Shown one piece after another: positions 7,066-15,261 of a stretch of 27,059 nucleotides of DNA. The stretch lies in the IMG/VR virus record IMGVR_UViG_3300008448_000504, positions 1 to 27,059 of that record; one strand, written 5' to 3'. The notes under the pieces are model-generated. The model did no database searches. It saw only the letters and a list, made by a program, of their open reading frames with translations, and had not been told where the DNA came from. Made by a program: the position numbers and the translations under genes. The DNA is from a virus. How positions within the stretch are numbered: position 1 is the first letter of the stretch; every line of letters starts with the position of its first letter.

Positions 7066-8608
7066 AGCCTCCCATCATTGCAGGATCAAGCATTTCTTCT
7101 TCTCTGCTAACAGTCTCGTCGTGTACTGCGGTTGACGCTTCTTCAAAGAAACTTGTATCGAGATGTGTTTCAGTAGCATAGCTACCAAAGCTAATTTCTT
7201 CTAGGAACTTGCTGTACTTGTCAATAAGTTCGTATGGGTTAGGACATGCTGGATCTAGCACTTCTTGTACGAAACTATCAAAGTATACCACACTATATGG
7301 AATATATGGGCTAAACTCGTTTGTTCCTTTATTGGTCTTGTCATTGATCCAATCACTGTAATGTACATTAGCGCGATACTTTTCCATATCAGCTAAACGA
7401 TTAGCTTCCTGAACCGCAGTGATATGATTGTACACGCTATGCGCCATATAGTAAAGGTAGCTCTGTGTATCCCAGCTTGTGCTTTCTTTAGTTTTTGCTT
7501 TATCGTTACGATCTAAATCACCCTCTTCCATGCAGCAGATATCACCTGCAACAAGGCGTTCCATAATCGGACCATTGAACGGCATAGGCAATGTGCTGCC
7601 CTTGAGCTTCTGATTATCAAATGCTCGGTTCATAAAGTAACCAAAACGCTTGGGCGAGAAGTAGTTGTAGCTGTAGCACTGACCGTATGCAGTATTCACA
7701 AACGGACTAGCTGCGTCAAAACTAATTGTAATATTAGGACTATCATGCTTACGAAGCATACGCTGAATGCTGGTAAGGTAGCAAGCCCAATTCAATTTAC
7801 CTGTACCAAGGAAGTGAATCCAACCCTTACCTTCTAAGAGACCATCTTCTCGTAACTTAAGAATACGCTTAAGGGCAATGGGCATATTACGCATGTTAAT
7901 ACCTGCGAAAGCATAGCCTTCTAGTGTGCGATCAGCATCACCATAATTGGCAGCAACAAACTTTGGATCACTAAAATGTTTTACACTTTCATACCAATCA
8001 TCTGCACTTTTTTGATCGGTACCTGAAAGAACATTAAGAAACTTAGTTTTTCCTGGTACACGATTGCGTACAAAATAATCTAAATTCAACATACTAATAT
8101 CAATGGTATCTTGAATCTTTGTAAGACCGGTTTTCTTATTGTATGGTGGAACGGCAGCAAAGCCTGGAATATCCAATGTCATTGCCCAGTCTGCTGTGTG
8201 TTCAAGCCAGCGTAGAATCTTTTCGCAAAGTTCTAAGCGACTTGGATCATTAGGATCTTTAGCGTTAGACCAATCAAGTTTTAGCACACCACTAGCAACC
8301 TGAAATCCACCGGAGTCGCCTAAGATAGTTGTTACATTTCGATCGCGCAATTGAACCATTGGCTCTTCGGTATCGCTGCGAGCAGGATCTAAGTGTGCGT
8401 GACCTGCCGAGTATAGTCCGTATGGATAATGGTAATAGGACTGATCCTTTTTAAGGAAATCAAGTCCTGCATTACCTAATTCAAACCCAGCTGGTGTACG
8501 CCAGTCACTAGGATTAGCTAGTGTCTTTTGTAGTTGCTTGGTATAGAAACTGCTGATAGCAGGCAAATATACCGCATAATCACTCTGACGCTTACCTAAA
8601 TCTTTCAT
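7052..8608 (-). CDS. dpdA: DpdA-like tRNA-guanine transglycosylase homologue (DNA deazaguanine insertion)
   Basis: This 518-residue protein has the transglycosylase core signatures. ILGDSGGFQVASG contains Asp98 and the DSGGFQ motif (98-103) that binds the base. ISFDAASPFVNTAYGQ contains Asp298 at the place of the nucleophilic Asp of tRNA-guanine transglycosylase. WAMTLDIPG (141-149), FAGINMR and IHFLGTGKLNW (264-274) fit other barrel strands. It is longer than bacterial Tgt and I see no C-x-C-x2-C zinc cluster, which suits the DpdA branch that puts 7-deazaguanines into DNA rather than tRNA. It lies 1 base after the clamp gene with AAAGGG as ribosome site, and folE and a queD-like gene are in the same operon region. 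The DNA rather than tRNA target is inferred from this context. Confidence 0.78.
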   Translation of the reverse strand: MKDLGKRQSDYAVYLPAISSFYTKQLQKTLANPSDWRTPAGFELGNAGLDFLKKDQSYYHYPYGLYSAGHAHLDPARSDTEEPMVQLRDRNVTTILGDSGGFQVASGVLKLDWSNAKDPNDPSRLELCEKILRWLEHTADWAMTLDIPGFAAVPPYNKKTGLTKIQDTIDISMLNLDYFVRNRVPGKTKFLNVLSGTDQKSADDWYESVKHFSDPKFVAANYGDADRTLEGYAFAGINMRNMPIALKRILKLREDGLLEGKGWIHFLGTGKLNWACYLTSIQRMLRKHDSPNITISFDAASPFVNTAYGQCYSYNYFSPKRFGYFMNRAFDNQKLKGSTLPMPFNGPIMERLVAGDICCMEEGDLDRNDKAKTKESTSWDTQSYLYYMAHSVYNHITAVQEANRLADMEKYRANVHYSDWINDKTNKGTNEFSPYIPYSVVYFDSFVQEVLDPACPNPYELIDKYSKFLEEISFGSYATETHLDTSFFEEASTAVHDETVSREEEMLDPAMMGGFGEE

Positions 8609-8609
8609 A

Positions 8610-9368
8610 TTAACCCTTTGCTGGTAGTAGGTATGTATACTCGCCTAGTCCGCTCAATACCTTAATCTGTAGCAAACCCTTGTTGTTGATGCTTAGTACG
8701 ATGTTTGCACTATCACCCAGGCGCAGGATCTTTAGCACGATGTCTAAAGGCCAGCGAAACTCGTGTGTGATATCGCCATCAACACCCTCTGCAATAAGAA
8801 TCTTTGTACGGTCACTTACACCATCACCAATGTGAAAGTACAGTTTGCCATCCTTGGTCTTTGGAGCAAAGTTAGCCTCATATGCACCAAGTACGCTGTT
8901 GAAGTAACCGAGATCCTTTAGGTTCTTTGCTGTTGGAATGATGTTAACATCAAACTCTGCACCCTTAAACTTGATTTCCTTTAACTGCTGATTAACAACA
9001 TCAGCGAGCATAAAGCGATAGTGTGCGTCAGTGCCGTCAGCAGCAACAAACTCAACTTCAACTGGAACATCTTCACCGTTACGATTCTGCGTTGTTACCT
9101 GAACAGTTGCACCTTCATCGTCAAACCCAGGATATTGCAAGTAGCCCTGCAACACGCCCATACGGCTTAGGCCGATAGTAGCGTCAACAAAGTCTGGTAC
9201 AGGGTTTACAGTCTTACCCTTAAAGATAACAGTCTTATCTCCGTCAACAGTTTCAACAGACGTTTCTTCCATTGTACCTGAGATTTTTACCATTTCAAAA
9301 ATACCCAAACTATGGGTATGCTTTAGCACATCCTTAAGGGTGTCTTTAATATAATTATTCTTAGCCAT
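8610..9368 (-). CDS. 45: Sliding clamp, T4 gp45-like
   Basis: At 252 residues this is slightly longer than T4 gp45. It shows the clamp pattern of two repeated beta/alpha/beta halves, starting with a helix (NNYIKDTLKDVLKHTHSLGI). DATIGLSRMGVLQGYL and FRWPLDIVLKILRLGDSANI are similar to phage clamps, and it ends in the strand-rich segment LLQIKVLSGLGEYTYLLP. The clamp encircles DNA and tethers the polymerase, and in T4 it also activates late transcription. It stands one small gene downstream of the polymerase and directly before the dpdA-like gene. Clamp loader genes 44 and 62 are not in the window. Confidence 0.85.
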   Translation of the reverse strand: MAKNNYIKDTLKDVLKHTHSLGIFEMVKISGTMEETSVETVDGDKTVIFKGKTVNPVPDFVDATIGLSRMGVLQGYLQYPGFDDEGATVQVTTQNRNGEDVPVEVEFVAADGTDAHYRFMLADVVNQQLKEIKFKGAEFDVNIIPTAKNLKDLGYFNSVLGAYEANFAPKTKDGKLYFHIGDGVSDRTKILIAEGVDGDITHEFRWPLDIVLKILRLGDSANIVLSINNKGLLQIKVLSGLGEYTYLLPAKG

Positions 9369-9370
9369 GT

Positions 9371-9571
9371 TTATTCGCGCTCCATTGCTGCTGCTTCTTT
9401 GATTAGTTCTACAAGTTCTTCAATTGAATTACAGGTAATTTTTGCTGTAGCCCAATCATCCTTTTTATTCTGTCCGCCAATTTCAAGCATGAAGCCATTG
9501 TCGTACATGTTAACACTAAAGTTGTCATTTACTTTTGCAAGTTTGTCTGCAATCTTAGTTACTTTTGCCAT
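9371..9571 (-). CDS. Unknown 66-residue protein between polymerase and clamp
   Basis: This small protein (MAKVTKIADKLAKVNDNFSV...) has a helix-strand-strand-helix pattern and an acidic C-terminal helix (IEELVELIKEAAAMERE). It has its own near-consensus promoter and a clear AGGAG ribosome site, so it is a genuine gene, and it is followed by the clamp after 2 bases. It may be co-expressed with the clamp for replication. I recognise no family. Confidence 0.75.
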   Translation of the reverse strand: MAKVTKIADKLAKVNDNFSVNMYDNGFMLEIGGQNKKDDWATAKITCNSIEELVELIKEAAAMERE

Positions 9572-9594
9572 AATGATTCTCCTAGATTTTGTTT

Positions 9595-9622
9595 AGTATA
9601 CATTAATATTTAGATCTGTCAA
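9595..9622 (-). promoter_or_regulatory. Sigma70 promoter before the clamp operon
   Basis: On the minus strand a perfect TTGACA (9617-9622) is followed after 16 bases by TATACT (9595-9600). The leader to the ATG at 9571 is about 18 bases and contains AGGAG. This should drive the small gene, the clamp and the dpdA-like gene. Confidence 0.75.
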
Positions 9623-9646
9623 GTGAAATCATACACTTTTCTTTGA

Positions 9647-12334
9647 CTAAAATTCAAAAAACTCACCAAATGCCTCACTCTCTTTGGTTCTATCCAAATC
9701 CCATCCCATTTGTCCTAGCACATTTTGTATCTTTTTGTCTAGTACAGCGGTCTCCATTTCTACTTCATCAAACGGTAGTTCTTTAAACCATTGAGGAAGA
9801 TTGGTCTCATCAGTGGGATATGCAATACTCTTATATCCCATTGGATTGCTTTTTAGTCTGCAAACAATTACTTTAGCACCATCCATAATAGTTGTACTGT
9901 ATGCGTCACTGTGTGCTTGTTTTAGCTGATTCCAATTGATACTTGCTCTAACATGACCTGGTATAGTACCATCTTCAATTTCTTCTGCAATTTCTCTTAG
10001 CCGCTGTAGACGAATGTTCTTTTCGTTTGCTTGTTTCTTTTCAATCTTCTTAGTATACTGCGTGAGGTTATTCACACGCTTGGGCATACCCTTCTTCCAA
10101 GGCTCAATACTTTGGAAATCCTTTTTGAACTGTTTGATATATTCAATAACTTCTTTTTCGCCCTTGCCACTAAGGGCATCAAACAATATCTTTTCTAGAA
10201 AGTCCTGTACAAATTCAGGTGTATCACTGCGCTTGATTTCCATGCCCATAACCTTGAGCTTGCCACCATCAGGTTGATAACCTTCGATGTCCCAACAGTT
10301 GATTGCATAACGCTTTTTAGTAATGAACAATCCGGCTCGCCCAACTACTTCTCGGCCAGCTTTTAATACTTCGCCGGCTATCAACGGAACATTAAAATCT
10401 TGTTTTAGAAATTCTGGAAATGTGTCGCTTACTGTGTCGCTAACATGGTCATATAGTTTTACTGCACTTTCTAGATCTAATTCTGTATCTTTTGGTAGTG
10501 CAGGAGTAGCGGTAAAGTATACCGAGTCAGTGTCACCATAAATAATGCATGGCCCTAAGTGATCGTACTCGCCTGTGAGCAGCTCGTTGGTTTTAGCAGC
10601 CATGTGTCGCGTAATACGTCGACCAGTTAGTGTCGTACTTTGACCAATACGCTTGTCAAAGAAGCGGCATCCTGGATTCAAAATAGCGCCATACAAGCTG
10701 TTCAAGTTAATCTTTTTAACTAGCTGACGCTTATCCCAGTAAGCCTTTTCCTCTGATGTAGTTGCTTCTTTCTTTTTCTTTTGTAGATCTTTACGCTCAC
10801 TGTACCAACGCTCTAGTAATCCGGGAACAATACCCTGTACATCTGTTTTAAAGATAGTGCCGTTGGCACTGATGTTCCATGGCTGGCCACTTTTAAATAC
10901 TAGATTGTAGATATCTGCACCGGTACATTCCAGTCGCTCACCACCCTCAAGTTCTAGTACTAGCGGATGATTGATGTCTTTGTCAATTACATATTCAAAT
11001 TCATTTGTACCAAATTTACCTGACCATGCATCAGCAAAACTCATCTTTTGCAAACGCATTTTACTTTGGATTTCTTCATCAGTGTATACGGGTTTAATTT
11101 GTCCTACAATAGTTTCAGGCGCCATGTTCAGCGCACGGAATACTGATGGATACAGTGAATTGATATCCATACTGCCTACCCACTCGTGATATCCTTTCTT
11201 TGGAAAGGCTACATATGCACCTGCTGCTTGTGTGTCAGCATTATCACTGCTACGAATTCTATCAGGTACGACGAAGCCTCGTCGATGTGCTTCGTTAATG
11301 ATGGCTTGTTCTGTGGTTGCTACGGCACCCATTGTTGTGGGCAGCAACACAGTATTATCGTGTGCAATTGTGTTTGCTAAGTCAATGAACTGTAGCTTCT
11401 TATCTAACTTATTAAGTAGCATAGTATCTTGAATGTTATAATCTAAAAACTTTTTAAAGTCGTGATTATATAAGCGATCTAAGCTGCCTTCATATGCAAC
11501 CTTGCGTTCACCAATCTCCATCTCACCGATGTAGTCTAGTCGATAACTGTGCCGCTCTTCGTAATTGTATTTGCGATATAGTTGCATATAGTCTAAATGC
11601 ACACGACCAATTAGATCATAGGTTTGGCGTTCACTACCAAACGCTTCATACATTCTTTCTTTTGGCAATTGGTCCCAAAGACATAAGCGCCTTGTATCGT
11701 TTCGACTCAATACCTTAACAATTCTATTAGTTGTGTAAGGAATATCGTAGCCTTCACTGTTCCAACCGCTTAGGATGTCTGCATCTTCAATCAACGATAA
11801 AAATACTTCGAGCATTTCTTTTTCTGTTTGAAAAAGCATTACCTCAGGTATATCTTTAGCAATATTCTGTGCCTGATCCCAACTAAGTGTTTTAGGAGGA
11901 ACTGCTAAACAGATCATTGCGTTGAGCCATTGTAGGTACACACCAATAGCAGTAATTGGCATGAATGCGTCATCAGGGCTTGCATAACCCCTCAGAGGAT
12001 CAAAGTCTACCTCAATGTCGAAAAATGCTGTTTGAAGTTTAGGCGGTTCAACACCATTGTAGTGTTTTGCGATTGTCTTATTAAGAGGTTTGATGTCGCT
12101 TTCAAATGTTCTGTTTGAACTATTGATTGCAACATTCTTACGAAAGTCCTTAAATGACTTGCACCTTAGTTCGGTAACGGGCTCGCCGTAAATACTACGG
12201 CGACTGCCTTTTGGATCTGCAACATAAAAATTATATTCGGGACGGTGTTCTACTAGAATTCGTTTACCGTTAACACGTTCTGCAACATGCACTGAATCTT
12301 TATTCTTATCGTAGAAGGCGTCTACGTAACTCAT
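9647..12334 (-). CDS. 43: Family B DNA polymerase, T4 gp43-like
   Basis: This is the replicative polymerase with 3'-5' proofreading. Its 895 residues are nearly the length of T4 gp43. Exonuclease motifs: FFDIEVD (Asp106/Glu108), GWNSEGYDIPY (Asn192, Asp197) and YNIQD (Tyr299, Asp303). Polymerase motifs: A, SMDINSLYPS with Asp390; B, KKINLNSLYG ending at 549; C, IIYGDTDSVYF with Asp601 and Asp603. All catalytic residues are present and no intein or intron interrupts the frame. The ATG follows AGGA at 7 bases and a fully consensus promoter. The product works with the clamp encoded just downstream. Confidence 0.97.
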   Translation of the reverse strand: MSYVDAFYDKNKDSVHVAERVNGKRILVEHRPEYNFYVADPKGSRRSIYGEPVTELRCKSFKDFRKNVAINSSNRTFESDIKPLNKTIAKHYNGVEPPKLQTAFFDIEVDFDPLRGYASPDDAFMPITAIGVYLQWLNAMICLAVPPKTLSWDQAQNIAKDIPEVMLFQTEKEMLEVFLSLIEDADILSGWNSEGYDIPYTTNRIVKVLSRNDTRRLCLWDQLPKERMYEAFGSERQTYDLIGRVHLDYMQLYRKYNYEERHSYRLDYIGEMEIGERKVAYEGSLDRLYNHDFKKFLDYNIQDTMLLNKLDKKLQFIDLANTIAHDNTVLLPTTMGAVATTEQAIINEAHRRGFVVPDRIRSSDNADTQAAGAYVAFPKKGYHEWVGSMDINSLYPSVFRALNMAPETIVGQIKPVYTDEEIQSKMRLQKMSFADAWSGKFGTNEFEYVIDKDINHPLVLELEGGERLECTGADIYNLVFKSGQPWNISANGTIFKTDVQGIVPGLLERWYSERKDLQKKKKEATTSEEKAYWDKRQLVKKINLNSLYGAILNPGCRFFDKRIGQSTTLTGRRITRHMAAKTNELLTGEYDHLGPCIIYGDTDSVYFTATPALPKDTELDLESAVKLYDHVSDTVSDTFPEFLKQDFNVPLIAGEVLKAGREVVGRAGLFITKKRYAINCWDIEGYQPDGGKLKVMGMEIKRSDTPEFVQDFLEKILFDALSGKGEKEVIEYIKQFKKDFQSIEPWKKGMPKRVNNLTQYTKKIEKKQANEKNIRLQRLREIAEEIEDGTIPGHVRASINWNQLKQAHSDAYSTTIMDGAKVIVCRLKSNPMGYKSIAYPTDETNLPQWFKELPFDEVEMETAVLDKKIQNVLGQMGWDLDRTKESEAFGEFFEF

Positions 12335-12360
12335 GTATGAATCCTATCTAATGATTTTAC

Positions 12361-12389
12361 ATTATACATAAGAATGCCAGTATTGTCAA
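12361..12389 (-). promoter_or_regulatory. Perfect-consensus sigma70 promoter of DNA polymerase
   Basis: On the minus strand TTGACA (12384-12389) is followed after exactly 17 bases by TATAAT (12361-12366), a full match to the bacterial housekeeping consensus. It lies in the gap between the SGNH-like gene and the polymerase start. Confidence 0.85.
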
Positions 12390-12397
12390 CTGAATCT

Positions 12398-13075
12398 TTA
12401 TGTTATTTCTTTATCTATGTAGCTGATGGCCCGCTCGGCCCAACTAACGCTTTGACTAATAGTTAGATGACAACTTCTATCTGCAACAGGAATCTGTCGT
12501 TCTATTATACCATCGTGGAGCGCATCAAATTTTGATTTAGGAAGGAAATCTTTTTCCTCCATTGCTGATGCTGGCCCATCAACAATATACTTTAACCTAT
12601 GAACATAATTGGTATTACGCCAAATTGGAAATATATTATTGAATATAATAAAAGGCTTGTTTACTGACTTGCATAGATTAATAATGTGTTCTATATATAC
12701 TTCATTCTTTTTTAAATTAATAGGTATGCTACTTAAAAAAGGTAACATATCATTGGTGATGTACTTTTTTCTATATAACGCTGTAAGAGTATTACTTTCT
12801 ATGCTTTCACGCATTAGATTATATGTAGCAGGCACTAACTCACTATTATCTCTATGATCTATTTCTAAGCGGTCTATAGTAGTTAAACATACAACTAGTA
12901 ATTTGTAATCCAACTGACTAACAGCATGTTCAACTTGACACATAATATCAAAATTACTTACTGCGTCTTTGCCTAAACTAACATAAGAATCCTTGTATTT
13001 TTTTGAAACTTGATGCATCCAGTTCCAAGGATAATCGTCAGGTTGGCAGAAACTATCTCCACAAAAAACAATCAT
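12398..13075 (-). CDS. SGNH/GDSL hydrolase-like protein
   Basis: This 225-residue protein opens with MIVFCGDSFC, matching block I of SGNH hydrolases (Gly-Asp-Ser at 6-8). A strand with VVCLTTIDRLE takes the place of block III, and near the C-terminus VADRSCHLTIS gives the Asp-x-x-x-His pair expected of block V. SGNH enzymes are esterases or lipases, often acting on acyl groups of glycans. The classic Asn of block III is not obvious, so activity is uncertain. The start overlaps the stop of the upstream oxygenase gene (ATGA). It may act on a surface polysaccharide with its neighbours; that is inference. Confidence 0.6.
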   Translation of the reverse strand: MIVFCGDSFCQPDDYPWNWMHQVSKKYKDSYVSLGKDAVSNFDIMCQVEHAVSQLDYKLLVVCLTTIDRLEIDHRDNSELVPATYNLMRESIESNTLTALYRKKYITNDMLPFLSSIPINLKKNEVYIEHIINLCKSVNKPFIIFNNIFPIWRNTNYVHRLKYIVDGPASAMEEKDFLPKSKFDALHDGIIERQIPVADRSCHLTISQSVSWAERAISYIDKEIT

Positions 13076-13626
13076 TGGTATGCCGGACCAAGAATCAGAG
13101 TAACTAAACTTTCGCGCTGACCAGCTGTGATGTTTGTTACTTCGTGGTGTACAATACTTGGAAAAATTATAACGTCACCTAAATTTAATTTAAATGCTTC
13201 TCTTGGTGTTATTGAATCTAAGTTCAACTGGTTAACATCATTGGTATAATGAAAAACAATATCTCCACCCTGATAAGAGTTTGAGTCATTAAGGCCTACC
13301 ACAACTGTTAATTTTCTAGCAGGACTTTTAAACAAATTAGTTGTGCAAACGTCGTTATGTAAAACTGCACCATGGCCGCTATGATAAATCCCATAGGTAA
13401 ACGACTCAAACACTATCGGGTCAAAGATTTCTAAATTAAAATGATTTTTTGATTCTTTTATAATTTTAGATAATTTTTTAATAATGAACCCTGGTATAGT
13501 GCTAACATTAGCATGTTTACGAACAAAAGTATCGTCATGCTGATCAACAGCAGAACCAACACTCTTTTTAACTAGCAGTATCTCATCAGCTGAAAATACC
13601 GAATCAAATTTCGCTACCAGGGACAT
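13072..13626 (-). CDS. 2OG-Fe(II) oxygenase, prolyl-hydroxylase-like
   Basis: This 184-residue double-stranded beta-helix protein has the iron triad: His90 and Asp92 (LHNDV), and a distal His at 160 or 161 (VHHEV), followed by Arg171 (GQRESL), which would hold 2-oxoglutarate. LTVVVGLNDSNSYQGGDIVF and LNLGDVIIFPS are usual surrounding strands. Such proteins hydroxylate proteins, sugars or lipids. Substrate unknown. It is coupled to the SGNH-like gene by a 4-base overlap. Confidence 0.8.
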   Translation of the reverse strand: MSLVAKFDSVFSADEILLVKKSVGSAVDQHDDTFVRKHANVSTIPGFIIKKLSKIIKESKNHFNLEIFDPIVFESFTYGIYHSGHGAVLHNDVCTTNLFKSPARKLTVVVGLNDSNSYQGGDIVFHYTNDVNQLNLDSITPREAFKLNLGDVIIFPSIVHHEVTNITAGQRESLVTLILGPAYQ

Positions 13627-13634
13627 TTTTAATC

Positions 13635-13898
13635 TTAGAGTGTCTTACCAACAGCTTCTAGGATAGTTTCAAGTTCATCAAACTTGTCACGCTCATCACC
13701 TAGTGATGCTTTGTGTGCTACCTTAATTGCCTTAGTTAGTGTAGCAGGCTTAAGATCCATTTCTTCTGCGATTGCTTTGACTGTGTCGCGAAGACCATCT
13801 TTTAGTGTTTCAATTTCGTAAGTAACCTGCATACCTTCTTCAATTAGTCTCTTAAGGCGTGCCTTTTCTTCTTCATTGAAAGTTCTGTTAAAAGCCAT
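13635..13898 (-). CDS. dsbA: DsbA-like dsDNA-binding protein (T4-type, late transcription)
   Basis: This 87-residue, fully helical, charged protein has the length of T4 DsbA (about 89 residues), a double-stranded-DNA binding protein associated with late promoters. It resembles the marine T4-like versions that I recall (FNEEEKARLK..., GLRDTVKAIAEEMDLK..., AHKASLGDERDKFDELETI). Its ribosome site (AGAGG) is formed by the last codons of the preceding sulfotransferase gene. It is not related to the disulfide oxidoreductase DsbA: there is no C-x-x-C. The assignment rests on pattern memory, not alignment. Confidence 0.55.
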   Translation of the reverse strand: MAFNRTFNEEEKARLKRLIEEGMQVTYEIETLKDGLRDTVKAIAEEMDLKPATLTKAIKVAHKASLGDERDKFDELETILEAVGKTL

Positions 13899-13901
13899 TT
13901 G

Positions 13902-13970
13902 TTACCTCTTCTGTGTTGTAGTGTTAGTATATATTTCTAGCTGATCATTCCCGCTAGGAATAGTGGCGTT
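13902..13970 (-). repeat. Direct repeat copy A: shared 3' gene tail plus ribosome site
   Basis: This 69-base segment forms the end of the sulfotransferase-like gene and includes the ribosome site of the next gene. It aligns without gaps with 15193-15261. By hand count about 53 of 69 bases match, with the strongest part next to the stop codon. Both copies encode the tail I-P-x4-Q-L-x-I-Y-T-N-x-T-T-Q-K-(K/R). Confidence 0.75.
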
Positions 13971-14603
13971 GCTAAAATTAACCATTTCTTGATAATCTTT
14001 GAATTTGGTATATCCAAAGCAATTAAAATCTTCACCTGCAATCTCGTTTACAAAATTTATTATTGTGTCATCGTAGTATTTCAAAACTGACTTAATTGTC
14101 TCTTGTTCTGATACTACAGATGTGTATCTAGTACCTAGACCAGTTCTATCTATTCTAGAAAAACTTTTCAAGTCAACTCTGTAAACTGCTTTAACGTCTT
14201 CGACTAAATTTTCAAATTTAATTATGTGAAGTCCCCCAGTGATGCCATCAATCCAATTTGTGCATGGAGAGGTTATCCATGTTGGTCGAAGTTGAATGTT
14301 TAACATGAATTTTTTAAATTGTGGAATTGTAAATGCTTCAGGACTTTTATTTTCTTGGGCAGAACAAAATTGATAAAACAGTGACACATATCGTGTGTAC
14401 GGACATCTCACACTTACCGCACACTCAGTATCCATCGGAAGATTATGAGATTCAAATGTTTGATGTAATTTTGTAATATCTAATAAAAGATCTTCAAGTT
14501 TTAAATCTTTTAATGTAATGATTTTACTTAGTACCAGCGCATTAAAAATAGACGATCCGCCAGTTTTAGGTGGATGTAGAAAAAGGGGTCCGTTAAAATG
14601 CAT
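13902..14603 (-). CDS. Sulfotransferase-like protein
   Basis: This 233-residue protein begins with LFLHPPKTGGSSIFNAL, the PAPS 5'-phosphosulfate loop of the sulfotransferase family (KTGGSS). A later VSVRCPYTRYVSLFYQF matches the 3'-phosphate site (R-x-P-x-x-R-x-x-S). Sulfotransferases of this kind move sulfate from PAPS to sugars or proteins. The middle (IIKFENLVEDV) also fits the family. The last about 20 residues (QLEIYTNTTTQKR end) are nearly the same as the end of the unrelated 69-residue gene at 15193, see the repeat features. Substrate unknown. Confidence 0.65.
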   Translation of the reverse strand: MHFNGPLFLHPPKTGGSSIFNALVLSKIITLKDLKLEDLLLDITKLHQTFESHNLPMDTECAVSVRCPYTRYVSLFYQFCSAQENKSPEAFTIPQFKKFMLNIQLRPTWITSPCTNWIDGITGGLHIIKFENLVEDVKAVYRVDLKSFSRIDRTGLGTRYTSVVSEQETIKSVLKYYDDTIINFVNEIAGEDFNCFGYTKFKDYQEMVNFSNATIPSGNDQLEIYTNTTTQKR

Positions 14604-14628
14604 TCTTATCCAATGAGACAGTAATATC

Positions 14629-15189
14629 TCAATATGCCCAGCTTACTAAACTATGACGCACACCTCGAGTAACCACCCCAACTTTATGGCGATAGGTACT
14701 TGGAAAAATAATACAAGTACCGGGACTAGGTCTATCAAACACTTTGTTTTCAAAACATAGTTGGCCGCCTTCGTAGTTGTTATCTAACAGTATAGACATG
14801 GATAATTGACGAACATAGTCGATGCTGCTATAGCTGACAGCATCGATGTGCCAATCGAAGTGTCCTAAATCCTGTTCTGTATAACGCATGATACTAACAG
14901 TGGTTCTATCCCTAGAGTATTCTTTATTGAATAACTGTTTAGCCTCATCGAATAATGTATGAACTTGTTCAAACACATCTGAATGCTCATTCACAGACAG
15001 CCGCGCTTCTCGACATCTACGGGTGTTTGATATCGTAACAGTACCCTTGTCGTCAACTACAACTTCAGCTTTTTTAAAATGTATGTCGCTATTAAGGAGA
15101 AGTTCGATCATAGAAGAATCGAGAGCATTCTCTTTAACAAAGACATGCATGCCTTGCGGTAGACATGCTTTTTCTTCATTGACAATCAT
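14629..15189 (-). CDS. 2OG-Fe(II) oxygenase, PKHD-type
   Basis: This 186-residue protein has an intact iron triad: His114 and Asp116 (FDWHIDAVSY) and His168 (YRHKVGVV), plus Arg178 for 2-oxoglutarate. RQLSMSILLDNNYEGGQLCF and SPGTCIIFPS are textbook PKHD-hydroxylase strands. It likely hydroxylates a protein, glycan or nucleic acid group; the substrate cannot be told. Together with the sulfotransferase gene it is enclosed by the two copies of the 69-base direct repeat. Confidence 0.82.
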   Translation of the reverse strand: MIVNEEKACLPQGMHVFVKENALDSSMIELLLNSDIHFKKAEVVVDDKGTVTISNTRRCREARLSVNEHSDVFEQVHTLFDEAKQLFNKEYSRDRTTVSIMRYTEQDLGHFDWHIDAVSYSSIDYVRQLSMSILLDNNYEGGQLCFENKVFDRPSPGTCIIFPSTYRHKVGVVTRGVRHSLVSWAY

Positions 15190-15192
15190 TTC

Positions 15193-15261
15193 TTACTTCT
15201 TCTGTGTAGTAATGTTAGTATATATGTTGAGCTGCTCAGGTTCTTCGGGAATATTGGCGTT
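15193..15261 (-). repeat. Direct repeat copy B: shared 3' gene tail plus ribosome site
   Basis: This is the end of the 69-residue gene and the start region of the oxygenase gene. It is equal in length and ungapped relative to copy A at 13902-13970, with its stop codon in the same place. The two copies bracket 1.22 kb containing the oxygenase and sulfotransferase genes. Confidence 0.75.

Noticed and set aside
9620-9645. Hairpin AAGTG/CACTT after the polymerase as a terminator
   Set aside because: The stem is only 5 bp, with no T run, and overlaps the next promoter.
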